This document shows, piece after piece, positions 1 to 7,096 of a stretch of 45,093 bases of DNA. Both the position numbers and the translations under genes were made by a program. The first letter of the stretch is position 1; the number at the start of each line of letters is the position of its first letter. The DNA comes from Candidatus Eiseniibacteriota bacterium (GTDB taxonomy: Bacteria > Eisenbacteria > RBG-16-71-46 > CAIMUX01): contig CAIMUX010000106.1 of NCBI GenBank assembly GCA_903844735.1, forward strand, positions 1-45,093. Direction: 5' to 3'. The notes under the pieces are model-generated. The model had not been told where the DNA came from, did not search any database, and was given only the letters and a program-made list of their open reading frames with translations.

Positions 1-12
1 AGGGAGGTTGAC

Positions 13-261
13 GTGGAAAGTCGGTGGCGACATCTCGATGCCGGCTCGTTGGCCGTGATGGGGCTGACCCTGGTCCTCTTCATCGTGGCGCTGTTCGCCA
101 AGGGTTTCACCCATGACCTGCTGTTGGAGGCGGGCGTGTTCCTGGTCTCGGTGAAGCTGATTCTGGCGGCCTACAAGAGCAGCGTGTCCAATCAGCGCAT
201 CCTGACCCTCCTGCAGGAGATCCGCGATTCCATCGGCCCTACCGATCGATCCGGAAGCTGA
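13..261 (+). CDS. Small hydrophobic membrane protein, unknown function
   Basis: An 82-residue protein begins at a GTG preceded by AGGGAGG at 1-7, a good ribosome binding site. Two hydrophobic stretches, roughly residues 12-30 and 36-54, look like membrane segments. The C-terminal tail is polar and mildly amphipathic and probably cytoplasmic. I do not recognise a family. The window edge lies just upstream, so it could be the last gene of an operon. The strong ribosome binding site and clean hydrophobic pattern make it likely to be real. Confidence 0.6.
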   Translation: MESRWRHLDAGSLAVMGLTLVLFIVALFAKGFTHDLLLEAGVFLVSVKLILAAYKSSVSNQRILTLLQEIRDSIGPTDRSGS

Positions 262-317
262 CCCCTGCGGTCACGCGGCCGACCATTGAGAGGCTATCAC
301 TATGTGGAGAAACAAGA

Positions 318-342
318 TGCGGGGTCGACGGGACTTGAACCC
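318..342 (-). other. tRNA 3'-end-like remnant (T-arm and acceptor side)
   Basis: Read on the minus strand, this stretch contains GGGTTCAAGTCCC followed by CGACCCC, which looks like the T-arm and 3' acceptor side of a tRNA. No matching 5' acceptor half or anticodon arm is found in the next 80 bases, so it is not a functional tRNA. Truncated tRNA 3' ends often mark integration sites of mobile elements. That reading is an inference here, since no integrase lies nearby. Confidence 0.3.
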
Positions 343-346
343 TTCC

Positions 347-406
347 GGCAGCAAATCCATAACCTGTTGCCGGTGCATGACTTCGCTGCCTAACAGGTTT
401 GCTGCC
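347..406. repeat. Two-part imperfect inverted repeat beside the tRNA-like remnant
   Basis: GGCAGCAAA at 347-355 pairs with TTTGCTGCC at 398-406, and CCTGTT at 363-368 pairs with AACAGG at 392-397. The left arm carries a 7-base interruption (356-362). The arms could form a 15-bp bulged stem around a 23-base loop, or be a recombinase or regulator site. No gene occupies 262-506 otherwise. Confidence 0.45.
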
Positions 407-506
407 AGGGTGTTGGTGCCGTCGATCGTGTCCCCGAAAGTCCCCCTGAGTCCACAGCAGTCCACTTGTGTCGCGGAGACATCTTGGTGGCGTGCACCAC
501 CCGCCT

Positions 507-1688
507 CTACCGCACGGTCAGCTTCTTGGCTTCCGTCAACCAAGCAGATCCCGGGTCCTTCTCGGCCCAGGCTTGGAGAATTTCCTCCCGCAGTTTCGCC
601 GTCCCCTTGATGCCAACGTGAAAAGCCAGGATCTGTAGCGCCTTGTACAAGTACGGCCCACCATCTTCGCGCGGGGAGCGGGACAACAGTCCGTCACCGA
701 CTCGATACAGAAGTGTCGCATAGTTGGGCGCGAGCCGCGCAACCGAGTTCTCCCGATTCCAGTCAAGGAGGGGATCGGTCGCGCTGTCGAGGCGGTAGAG
801 GGTGTCAAAGAGATCTCGCGTGCGCGCCAGATCGAAACAAGGGGTGGCCCCCTTTTCTCCGCACCCTCCCGGCGGCAGTACCCGCCAGAGGAGACCATCG
901 AGGACCCGATCGCCCGGGATCGTCTCGTTTTCCAGCACGGTGGCGGCATAGCAGAGAGGACGGGGGGCCGACGTCTTGGCCACGGCCCGAGCGATCGCGA
1001 GTTGTGCCTGCATGGAAATGGTACGGTCTGGCGTCGCCCGCAAGTCGGCGATGGCAGCGTCATCCAGATCCACCGGGACACCGGCGTCCCGAGTACGGCG
1101 GATGTACCACGGCAGATTGAGGAGCGAGACATTGACGATGCTCACGTCTCGCCGAAAGCCGACACGCGCCTGGAGCGCAAGAGGCGGATAGGTATCGTTG
1201 TCGCCGTTCGTGAACACGATGGCCGAGGGGGGCGCCCCTGCTACCAGGTTGTATCCGAAGTCGAGGAGCGGCGCCGGCATGTCTCCCAGCTCAACCACCC
1301 GGTCCATACAGTGACGCGCCAGGTTGGTGTCCCCGACCTGGAGTGAAGTCAGCCAGAGAACGTAGTAGATGTCCGCGTAGGTGGAGTCCTGGAGGGCGGC
1401 GCGCAGCAGCCTCTGGTGGGCGAGAGTCCAGTTGTCCCCTCCGGACGCGCTCAACCAGACCCGGGGGGCGTAGGCGGCAAGGACAACGGCATCGGTCGAG
1501 TCGGCGCGGAAGGCCGTGGCGAACAAGCTATCCACTTCGCTGGAGTGCCCCCCGACGTAACGAAGGGCGTGGCCCCATTCCACCAAGGCACGCACATCGG
1601 CCGGATGGGCCCGGCTCCAGGCCTCCCAGGCCTCGGCACGGCGCACGTATGCATCCTCGGTGAGGCTGGAGTGTCGCCAGGAAAGCAC
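507..1688 (-). CDS. TPR protein with DUF2723-like C-terminal region
   Basis: A 393-residue protein. The N-terminal part (about 1-150) is helical with TPR-like spacing. Around residue 180 it carries VFTNGDNDTYPPL, followed by RRDVSIVNVSLLNLPWYI, which closely resembles the soluble C-terminal part of DUF2723 membrane proteins (GT-C-like, found in the FCB group). No membrane segments are present, so the N-terminal integral part of that family is missing. Either this is a soluble paralogue or the gene has lost its 5' part. The GTG start at 1688 is weakly supported, with GGAGGGG placed almost on top of it. It lies head to head with an anti-sigma-like fragment starting only about 45 bases away, which suggests a rearrangement junction. 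Function unknown. Confidence 0.6.
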   Translation of the reverse strand: MLSWRHSSLTEDAYVRRAEAWEAWSRAHPADVRALVEWGHALRYVGGHSSEVDSLFATAFRADSTDAVVLAAYAPRVWLSASGGDNWTLAHQRLLRAALQDSTYADIYYVLWLTSLQVGDTNLARHCMDRVVELGDMPAPLLDFGYNLVAGAPPSAIVFTNGDNDTYPPLALQARVGFRRDVSIVNVSLLNLPWYIRRTRDAGVPVDLDDAAIADLRATPDRTISMQAQLAIARAVAKTSAPRPLCYAATVLENETIPGDRVLDGLLWRVLPPGGCGEKGATPCFDLARTRDLFDTLYRLDSATDPLLDWNRENSVARLAPNYATLLYRVGDGLLSRSPREDGGPYLYKALQILAFHVGIKGTAKLREEILQAWAEKDPGSAWLTEAKKLTVR

Positions 1689-2056
1689 CCCCTCCGGAGG
1701 AACACCAACGGGCCTACCGGCCGGCTTCCAACATGGAGCGACAGGTTTGGGAGCGGTGGCGACTCGAGCTTGATTCCGGTGCCCGCTCCAGGCCGCGGCG
1801 GTCGATCCGGCTGCTGCTTCCGTTCACCCGCCAGGTTCCCGTCTATCTAGCGGCAAGCGTCGCGGTGTGCGCCGTCTTGGTCGGACTCTGGGTGGGACAA
1901 CGCGGCGCCCAACCCGGGCAAGGCGCGCGAAGCCTCCCCCTCTCCCATCCCGAGCGGTTCACCCCGCTCGAGGATTCCCACGCGCCCATCACGTTCGCCT
2001 CGACTCCCAGGGACGCCATGTCCCTGCTCTTTCCCACGCATCGAGACACGCTCTAG
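1664..2056 (+). pseudogene. 5'-truncated anti-sigma-factor-like membrane protein
   Basis: The open frame runs from a stop at 1661-1663, and the first ATG is at 1733 (107 residues). It starts inside what looks like the linker of a zinc-finger anti-sigma factor (MERQVWERWRLELDSG). A basic stretch and one membrane helix follow (about residues 35-55 from the ATG), then a short low-complexity periplasmic tail. The Cys/His zinc-binding (zf-HC2) domain expected upstream is absent, because the opposite-strand TPR gene occupies that DNA. No ribosome binding site precedes 1733. I read it as the remaining C-terminal half of an anti-sigma factor. It could instead be a small membrane protein in its own right. 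Confidence 0.4.
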
Positions 2057-2122
2057 TCTCTGTCAGGCAGCGAACCTCCGGCGGCGGCCGCAACGTGGCA
2101 GCCCGGACAACGAACTTTGGGG

Positions 2123-2150
2123 TTGACACTCACAACCCAGCGGTTATAGT
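2123..2150 (+). promoter_or_regulatory. Near-consensus sigma70-type promoter
   Basis: TTGACA at 2123-2128 is separated by 16 bases from TATAGT at 2145-2150. This is close to the housekeeping consensus and unusual in DNA this GC-rich. A start near 2157 would give a leader of about 50 bases before the ribosome binding site at 2189-2196. It is the best promoter I can see in the window. It reads into the 20-codon ORF at 2206 and then toward rsgA at 2447. Confidence 0.65.
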
Positions 2151-2205
2151 AATTCTTGCTGGCGGCAATCTCGTCGCCACGGACCTCGAAAGGAGGCACC
2201 GCCCA

Positions 2206-2268
2206 ATGACTGTTCATACTCTCGATCTCGTTGTGGTGCGCCTCGGGGAAGCCTCCGCCACCGTCTAA
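2206..2268 (+). CDS. 20-codon small ORF with strong promoter and ribosome binding site
   Basis: The ATG at 2206 follows AAAGGAGG (2189-2196) with 9 bases spacing. The peptide is MTVHTLDLVVVRLGEASATV and ends at TAA 2266-2268. It has no membrane segment, no cysteine and no run of one amino acid that would suggest a classic attenuator. It could be a regulatory leader peptide for rsgA, a small protein, or the intact 5' end of a gene whose remainder was lost. The combination of promoter, leader and ribosome binding site argues for translation; the function is unknown. Confidence 0.4.
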   Translation: MTVHTLDLVVVRLGEASATV

Positions 2269-2446
2269 TCCGCGGTTCGCTTACGTCCCTCTCCGAACGC
2301 ACCTCGTAACTCGCCGGGCTTGCTGCTCTCGCGGCCTGCGAGACTGACGGTTCTTGCCTGCCTGCTCGCCTTTCACGATTCGGCGGCAGCTCAAGGACGG
2401 ATTGGTCCGGCGCACCCCAACCACCATCTGAAGAGGTGCAAGAATC

Positions 2447-3532
2447 ATGTGTTTGGAAACGACACTCTCACGATTGGGATGGGAGTCTTTCTTCGAACAG
2501 ACCTTTGCCCCCCAACGCGCCGCCGGTTTCACTCCGGCCAGGGTCGCGGAAGAGCACCGCGATCGGTACCTGGTGCACTCGGCGGACGACGAACGCACGG
2601 CCGAGATCACGGGAAAGTTGCGCTACACGGCCGCGTCACGAGCCGATCTGCCGGTCGTGGGAGACTGGGTTGCCCTGCAGCCGAGCGACCACACGCACGG
2701 CTTCATCCACGCGGTCCTGCCGCGCCGGTCTCTGCTCCGGCGCAAGGCCGCCGGCGTACTCACCGAGCCTCAACTCCTGGCCGCCAACGTGGACGTGCTG
2801 CTGCTGGTGACCGACGCCGACAAGGACTTCAACGTGCGGCGGCTGGAGCGCTACCTCACGCTCGCGCGCGAAGGAGACGCCCGGCCGGTCATCGTGCTCA
2901 ACAAGGCGGACTTGAACCCCGCTGTCGGTGACCTCGTGCGCGAGACGACCGCCGCGTTCGCCGGCGTGCCTGTCCTTCCGGTCAGTGCCAAGGAGGGAGA
3001 GGGCGTCGACGATCTGTATACCTGGATCGGCGAGGGCACGACCGCGGCACTCATCGGCTCGTCCGGCGTAGGAAAGTCCACGATCATCAACCGGCTGCTC
3101 GGAGAGGAGCGGCTGAAGACGTCCGGCATCCGCACAGGCGACGGCCGCGGGCGCCACACGACCACCTCCCGCCAGCTGCTCATGCTTCCACGGGGAGGCG
3201 TCGTGATCGATACCCCCGGCATGCGCGAGGTGCAGCTCTGGGCGGACGAGGAGAGCCTGGACGCCGCGTTCGGTGACGTCGAAGGACTCTCGATGAACTG
3301 CCGCTTCGCGGATTGCCGGCACGAGCAAGAGCCGGGTTGCGCGATCCGCGCCGCGCTGGAGGACGGGTCGCTCGACCGGCACCGCTTCGATGGCTACCGG
3401 AAGTTGCGGCGGGAGGTGAGGTTTCTCGAAAGGCAGCAAAGTGTACGCGCTCGCCTCGAGGAGCAGGCTCGCTGGAAGCGACTCAGCCGGGTGGGACGCG
3501 AAAACGCCGAGAGAAAGATGGGGGGGCGATGA
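2447..3532 (+). CDS. rsgA: Ribosome small-subunit-dependent GTPase RsgA
   Basis: RsgA is a circularly permuted GTPase that binds the 30S subunit and helps its late maturation. The 361-residue protein has the family order: an N-terminal OB-like domain (about 1-105), then NKAD (152-155, G4) before GSSGVGKST (204-212, G1) and DTPGM (255-259, G3). A C-terminal zinc site follows, formed by Cys285, Cys290, His292 and Cys298. Length is normal. The ATG at 2447 follows AAGAGG about 10 bases upstream. It is probably transcribed from the strong promoter at 2123 together with the 20-codon ORF. A charged basic tail closes the protein. The identification is secure. Confidence 0.95.
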   Translation: MCLETTLSRLGWESFFEQTFAPQRAAGFTPARVAEEHRDRYLVHSADDERTAEITGKLRYTAASRADLPVVGDWVALQPSDHTHGFIHAVLPRRSLLRRKAAGVLTEPQLLAANVDVLLLVTDADKDFNVRRLERYLTLAREGDARPVIVLNKADLNPAVGDLVRETTAAFAGVPVLPVSAKEGEGVDDLYTWIGEGTTAALIGSSGVGKSTIINRLLGEERLKTSGIRTGDGRGRHTTTSRQLLMLPRGGVVIDTPGMREVQLWADEESLDAAFGDVEGLSMNCRFADCRHEQEPGCAIRAALEDGSLDRHRFDGYRKLRREVRFLERQQSVRARLEEQARWKRLSRVGRENAERKMGGR

Positions 3533-3693
3533 AGCCGGGTAGGCAGGACGTGAAGCACAATGTTCCGACGACCAGCCGGTGGGCTGGCAAGCCCGGTCCA
3601 CGGAACGGTCCGTGTGCCCGCGAGCGACAGGCCATCCGCACCGGGTTCGCCCACCCGCCGGAACGCCATGCCCGGTCGGCGATCCCCCACCGC

Positions 3694-3832
3694 CGGATTC
3701 GCGTCATTGCCATGACCGCCCACATCATGCCGGGTGACCGGAAGAAATGCCTGGAAGCGGGCATGGACGACTATGTGTCCATGCCGGTGGAGCCGAGCGC
3801 CTTGGCCGAGGTTCTGGAGAAGTGGCTGCTGC
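3694..3832 (+). pseudogene. Response-regulator receiver fragment (C-terminal part)
   Basis: About 46 codons read [19 protein letters not shown] and then [14 protein letters not shown], the alpha4-beta5-alpha5 end of a receiver domain as found at the end of hybrid histidine kinases. The usual Lys of the KP motif is Met here (SMP for SKP), and the phosphoacceptor half is missing. There is no start or kinase part upstream: 3533-3693 holds nothing recognisable. The fragment ends directly at a patatin fragment in another frame. Confidence 0.7.
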
Positions 3833-3835
3833 GCG

Positions 3836-4149
3836 GGCCTGGCGTTGAATGGTGGCGGGGTGCGTGGGCTGGCGCATATTTCAGTTCTCGAACTCCTGGA
3901 CGAGCTGAACCTTCGGCCATCCGCCATCGCGGGGACGAGCATCGGGGCGATCATCGGATCCCTCTACGCATCGGGCATGTCGGAAAAGGCCCTCCGCGAT
4001 CTCGTCTCCAGGTATTTCCGGACGGCCGATGAGCCGCTGCGGGAGGTAATCAAGAAGCGAACTGAACTGCTGCGATGGGTTGGTCCGCCTGCGGCCCGGT
4101 TCGGCCGCGGTGGAGGGTTCGCCCCCAATCGGTTCCTCCGGCACCTGTC
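3836..4149 (+). pseudogene. Patatin-like phospholipase N-terminal fragment
   Basis: From 3836 a second frame reads [16 protein letters not shown] (the glycine-rich oxyanion-hole motif) and then [16 protein letters not shown], with the catalytic serine in G-T-S-I-G. That is the start of a patatin (RssA/YlbK-type) lipid hydrolase. The family normally continues for about 200 more residues to a catalytic Asp-Gly; here similarity fades near PNRFLRHL and the DNA switches to an EmrB-like sequence. No start codon or ribosome binding site precedes it. It is a dead fragment unless translated as a fusion. Confidence 0.7.
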
Positions 4150-4248
4150 GCCGCACTCACCGTCCTCACCGGGACCATCATGGCGGCCCTTGATGCGAGC
4201 ATCGTGAACGTGGCGCTCCCGTCCATGTCCGGCACCCTCGGCGTGACG
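4150..4248 (+). pseudogene. EmrB/DHA2-type MFS transporter, N-terminal fragment
   Basis: About 33 codons read LTVLTGTIMAALDASIVNVA then LPSMSGTLGV. This matches the first membrane helix of drug:H+ antiporters of the DHA2 (EmrB) family, including the typical LD-x-SIVNVALP signature. The other 13 helices are absent. The frame passes without interruption into an EmrA-like sequence, giving an in-frame join of the N-terminus of one pump subunit to the C-terminus of its partner. Confidence 0.65.
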
Positions 4249-4478
4249 GTGGAGATCAAGATCGACGCGTACCCCGGCCTGACGTTTCACGGGAAGGTCG
4301 AGAGCATCAGCCTGTCTACCGGCGCCCAGTTCTCGCTCCTGCCCCCGAGAACGCGACCGGCAATTTTACCAAGGTGGTGCAGCGGGTCCCGGTGCGGGTC
4401 CGGCTTTCCGGGAACAACCCGCCCGCCGAGTTGCGGCCGGGGATGAGCAGCAAGGTAATGATTGAGAAGCGGCCTTGA
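4249..4478 (+). pseudogene. EmrA/HlyD-type membrane fusion protein, C-terminal fragment with frameshift
   Basis: The first part reads VEIKIDAYPGLTFHGKVESI and then GAQFSLLPP. After a one-base frameshift near 4350 the sequence continues ENATGNFTKVVQRVPVRVRL to a TGA at 4476-4478. Together they form the last 70 or so residues of an EmrA-type periplasmic adaptor (beta-barrel and membrane-proximal end). The coiled-coil hairpin and N-terminal anchor are missing. EmrA and EmrB are normally adjacent genes, so a deletion inside an emrAB-like locus in the order emrB-emrA could produce this join. Confidence 0.7.
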
Positions 4479-4607
4479 GGGCGGCGCGAGTTGCCAGTCA
4501 CAGAACCGCGGGCCGAAGCGGCTCGCGACGGGCTAGTGCTCCTTCGCACGCTCGTCATGGCCAAGGCCATAGTCGGCGAGGCGCAGGGTCTCGGGGAGCA
4601 TGCTTGG

Positions 4608-4871
4608 TCACTCCTCAATGGCCCGGCGCAGCGCCGTCTCCACACGCGCCTCGATGGCGTAGTCGAGAGCACCGCGATCCGATACGGCGACGATACCCGA
4701 CGTCACCTGATGGCGCCGAAGTACGTCCTCGATCCGGGCGCGGATCAGGTGCTCAAACTGCTTCTTCACCGTGGACTCGATGCGGATCTCCATCCGGTCG
4801 GCCGGCTCGACGGTGACGGAGAGGTCGCTAGATTGCATCGTGCCCGCGGTTGCCTTTCTGCGTATCTCCAT
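4608..4871 (-). CDS. citD: Citrate lyase acyl carrier protein (gamma subunit)
   Basis: CitD carries the phosphoribosyl-dephospho-CoA-type prosthetic group of citrate lyase, which splits citrate into acetate and oxaloacetate. The 87-residue protein starts MEIRRKATAGTMQSSD. Ser14 is the expected attachment site. The body (residues 20-80) has the family pattern, including KKQFEHLIRARIEDVL. The ATG at 4871 is preceded by GGAG (AAGGAGACGTGATC); a longer frame upstream lacks such support. It follows citC on the same strand by 63 bases. Downstream, where citE would be expected, there are only opposite-strand gene fragments, so the lyase subunits are not encoded here. Confidence 0.88.
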   Translation of the reverse strand: MEIRRKATAGTMQSSDLSVTVEPADRMEIRIESTVKKQFEHLIRARIEDVLRRHQVTSGIVAVSDRGALDYAIEARVETALRRAIEE

Positions 4872-4934
4872 GATCACGTCTCCTTGCCTTCGTGGTGCCA
4901 TCTACCTGCCCTTGTCCCCCGGCTCGTGGTGATT

Positions 4935-6038
4935 TCAGCGGCGTGACCCCTCGGCGGCCGCAAGCCGGTCGGCGATCTCCATCCCTTCGGGCGAACGAAG
5001 ATACGCGAGAGTCGTATCGGGAACCATCCGCTGCAGGGTATCATAATCGCGCCGAGCCAGCGCGGCGCGGACCTTGGTGGCGCTGATGAACCCCGCGGGG
5101 ACGGCATGACCCTCCGCGTCGCCCGCCGTCTCGCCCGCCTGCGCCGAGCTTCGGCGAAAGATCTCGATGCTCCCGCGTTCCCGCATCCGCTCCACCTCAA
5201 CCAGCTCGAGGTCATACGGCCCAAGCACCTCCCGCATCGTCTTGTTGTACGCCGCGGTCGTCGCATCGTACGGCTCGTGGCCGACGAACCGGACTTTCAC
5301 GAAGAACGCAGGCGCGAGACGCGAGGCAAACAGACGCAGGTCGACCCGCATCTGTGCCAGCGCTACGGCGTCGAGCTTCTTCAAGAAGTACGAAGGGAAG
5401 GTGCCGGAGCTCACGGCGTAGCGAGAGGTGTCGAGGACCACGACGTTCCCTAAGTGGGCGGTCGCCTCGCGAGCCAGGCGGATCCGCGCCGCGAAGGGGA
5501 AGACCGAGCGGTCCTCGCGAACCATGAAGAGGTAGAAGGTGTCCACGCGGCGCGAGGCCGTTTCCACGAGGTAGAGATGGCCATACGTGAACGGGTTCCC
5601 GTTCACCACCGCGGCGCCGTTACGCCCCGGACGGATCTGTGGGGCGTGTTCCGCCAGGTAAGACTCGAACCCGCCGCCGTATTCGAGAAGCGTCACCGTC
5701 CCCTCGGCGACGAGGATCTTGAAGTTGAGCTGCTCGAAGGCGGGGGCACTCTGCGGCCGGGTGAAGACGAAGAACGAGTCGTGTCCGCCGTCACGGCCGA
5801 GGCGGGTCAGCTCGGTGGCGAGTTCGCCGAGGATCGATCCCCCCTGGTACTCCGGATCGATGGCAAACATCTTGAGAACGAACCCGGCCCGCGCCCCCAC
5901 GCCCACGAGGCGGCCGTCGTCGTGAACTCCCACGACGTCGTCACACCCGTCCTCATAGAGGAGGTCTTGCGAGGCGAGAAGCCGTCGGGCTTCCGCGAAA
6001 TCCCGCGTCGAGAAGAGCCTGGTCACCAGCGTTGTCAT
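4935..6038 (-). CDS. citC: [Citrate (pro-3S)-lyase] ligase
   Basis: CitC acetylates the prosthetic group on CitD, using ATP and acetate, and so activates citrate lyase. Of about 367 residues, the N-terminal 125 form a GNAT-like domain (KMFAIDPEYQGGSILGEL). The C-terminal part is a nucleotidyltransferase domain with NGNPFTYGHLYLVE at about 146-159, VFPFAARIRLA, and SATKVRAALARRDY near the end. I place the start at the ATG at 6038 (MTTLVTRLF), because the longer frame to 6161 is Arg/Pro-rich and unlike the family. The ribosome binding site is weak. A promoter lies about 95 bases upstream. Together with citD it forms half of a citrate lyase operon. Confidence 0.9.
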   Translation of the reverse strand: MTTLVTRLFSTRDFAEARRLLASQDLLYEDGCDDVVGVHDDGRLVGVGARAGFVLKMFAIDPEYQGGSILGELATELTRLGRDGGHDSFFVFTRPQSAPAFEQLNFKILVAEGTVTLLEYGGGFESYLAEHAPQIRPGRNGAAVVNGNPFTYGHLYLVETASRRVDTFYLFMVREDRSVFPFAARIRLAREATAHLGNVVVLDTSRYAVSSGTFPSYFLKKLDAVALAQMRVDLRLFASRLAPAFFVKVRFVGHEPYDATTAAYNKTMREVLGPYDLELVEVERMRERGSIEIFRRSSAQAGETAGDAEGHAVPAGFISATKVRAALARRDYDTLQRMVPDTTLAYLRSPEGMEIADRLAAAEGSRR

Positions 6039-6132
6039 AGTCTGCAGGGAGCGCGCCCATGCGCGCCGGCGCGGGTCTCCGTTCGGTCGGCTGCCCGCAC
6101 ATCCCATCGTCCTCCTCGACCCAACCGTTGGA

Positions 6133-6161
6133 AGGGTACGCGGCGGGGGGCGGGGTGTCAA
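6133..6161 (-). promoter_or_regulatory. Putative promoter of citC-citD
   Basis: On the minus strand TTGACA (complement of 6156-6161) is followed after 17 bases by TACCCT (complement of 6133-6138). The -35 is perfect and the -10 is weak. It points at citC, whose ATG is at 6038. Confidence 0.45.
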
Positions 6162-6420
6162 ACCGCCCCTTTACTTTCGTGCACAAGTAACGTACTATGC
6201 CGCCGTGTCTTGAGCGCGGCGACTCGATCGACCGACCGCACGTACTCCAGGGGAGAGCCCACGACCAGGTCCGCGTCTAACGGGAAGCCGACCTGGTTCA
6301 TCTTCCGATGGGAGGATCAGCCGATCGGTGGGGGGAAGGTCGAATCGAAGAGCCGGGGGCAGATCAAGACGGCGCTCGGATATGTCGCCGGCCCGACCCC
6401 GTCTGCAAAGGGAGGATCTC
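6162..6420. other. Intergenic region between citC and the flavin reductase gene
   Basis: Together with the promoter segment this makes a 382-base gap between divergent genes (6039-6420). No gene can be supported on either strand. The only clear element apart from the citC promoter is the GGAGG ribosome binding site at 6411 for the next gene. Confidence 0.5.
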
Positions 6421-6954
6421 GTGAACCGGATCGCCGTGCCGTGGGAGAAGCTCACCGCCAGGGTTCACCACCTGTGGGAGGAGCAGTGGCTGCTCCTGTC
6501 CGCCGGTGACTTTTGCAAGGGCAGCTTCAACACCATGACCGTCGCCTGGGGAAGCCTGGGCGTCATGTGGAATCGCCCCTTCGCCCAGGTCGTCGTGCGC
6601 CCCACGCGCTACACCCGGGAGTTCATGGAGCGGTACGACACCTTCACGCTCACGGCCTTTCCGGAGCAGCATCGGCCTGCGCTGAGTCTCCTGGGCAGCC
6701 GGTCCGGGCGCGACGGCAACAAGATCGCCGCCTCGGGCCTCACTCCTATCGCTTCCACCAAGGTCGCCGCCCCCGGGTTTGCCGAAGCCGAGCTGATCAT
6801 CGAGTGCCGGAAGATCTACTCGCAGGACCTCGATCCGGCCCGATTCTTCGACCCTTCCATCGAAACGAACTACCCGAAGAAGGACTACCACCGGGTCTAC
6901 TTCGGCGAGATCGTGGCGATCCTGGGGACGGAGAGTTATCGCGCGGGGGGCTGA
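6421..6954 (+). CDS. Flavin reductase-like FMN-binding protein
   Basis: A 177-residue soluble protein of the flavin reductase-like (split-barrel, FMN-binding) family. It contains the early segment WLLLSAGDFCKGSFNTMTVA, where these proteins contact flavin, then GVMWNRPFAQVVVRPTRYT. The end is FGEIVAILGT, typical of the family. The GTG at 6421 follows GGGAGG at about 6410-6415 and fits the conserved beginning (MNRIAVPWEKL); the longer frame from 6328 adds an unlikely basic extension. The partner and substrate are unknown. No oxygenase is adjacent, so it may be a free flavin-binding oxidoreductase. Confidence 0.82.
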   Translation: MNRIAVPWEKLTARVHHLWEEQWLLLSAGDFCKGSFNTMTVAWGSLGVMWNRPFAQVVVRPTRYTREFMERYDTFTLTAFPEQHRPALSLLGSRSGRDGNKIAASGLTPIASTKVAAPGFAEAELIIECRKIYSQDLDPARFFDPSIETNYPKKDYHRVYFGEIVAILGTESYRAGG

Positions 6955-7096
6955 CGCGGACGCCGGGAGCGCCGGGAGCGCCGGGATCTACTCGGGCGGC
7001 GAGCGAGATTCCCGCGAGGATCGCCCCTTGCGCCGCGTCTGCGGGGATCTACAATCCAGGGAACAGGCCGGGGTTGCATCGCTCGGGAGGAGTCTC

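Noticed and set aside
391-420. An integron attC site at TAACAGG...GTTGG
   Set aside because: The 7-base core-site patterns are incomplete and no integrase or cassette organisation is present.
2320-2931. A plus-strand protein with a signal-peptide-like start (LLSRPARLTVLACLLAF)
   Set aside because: It overlaps most of rsgA in another frame, lacks a ribosome binding site and loses coding character after about 30 residues.
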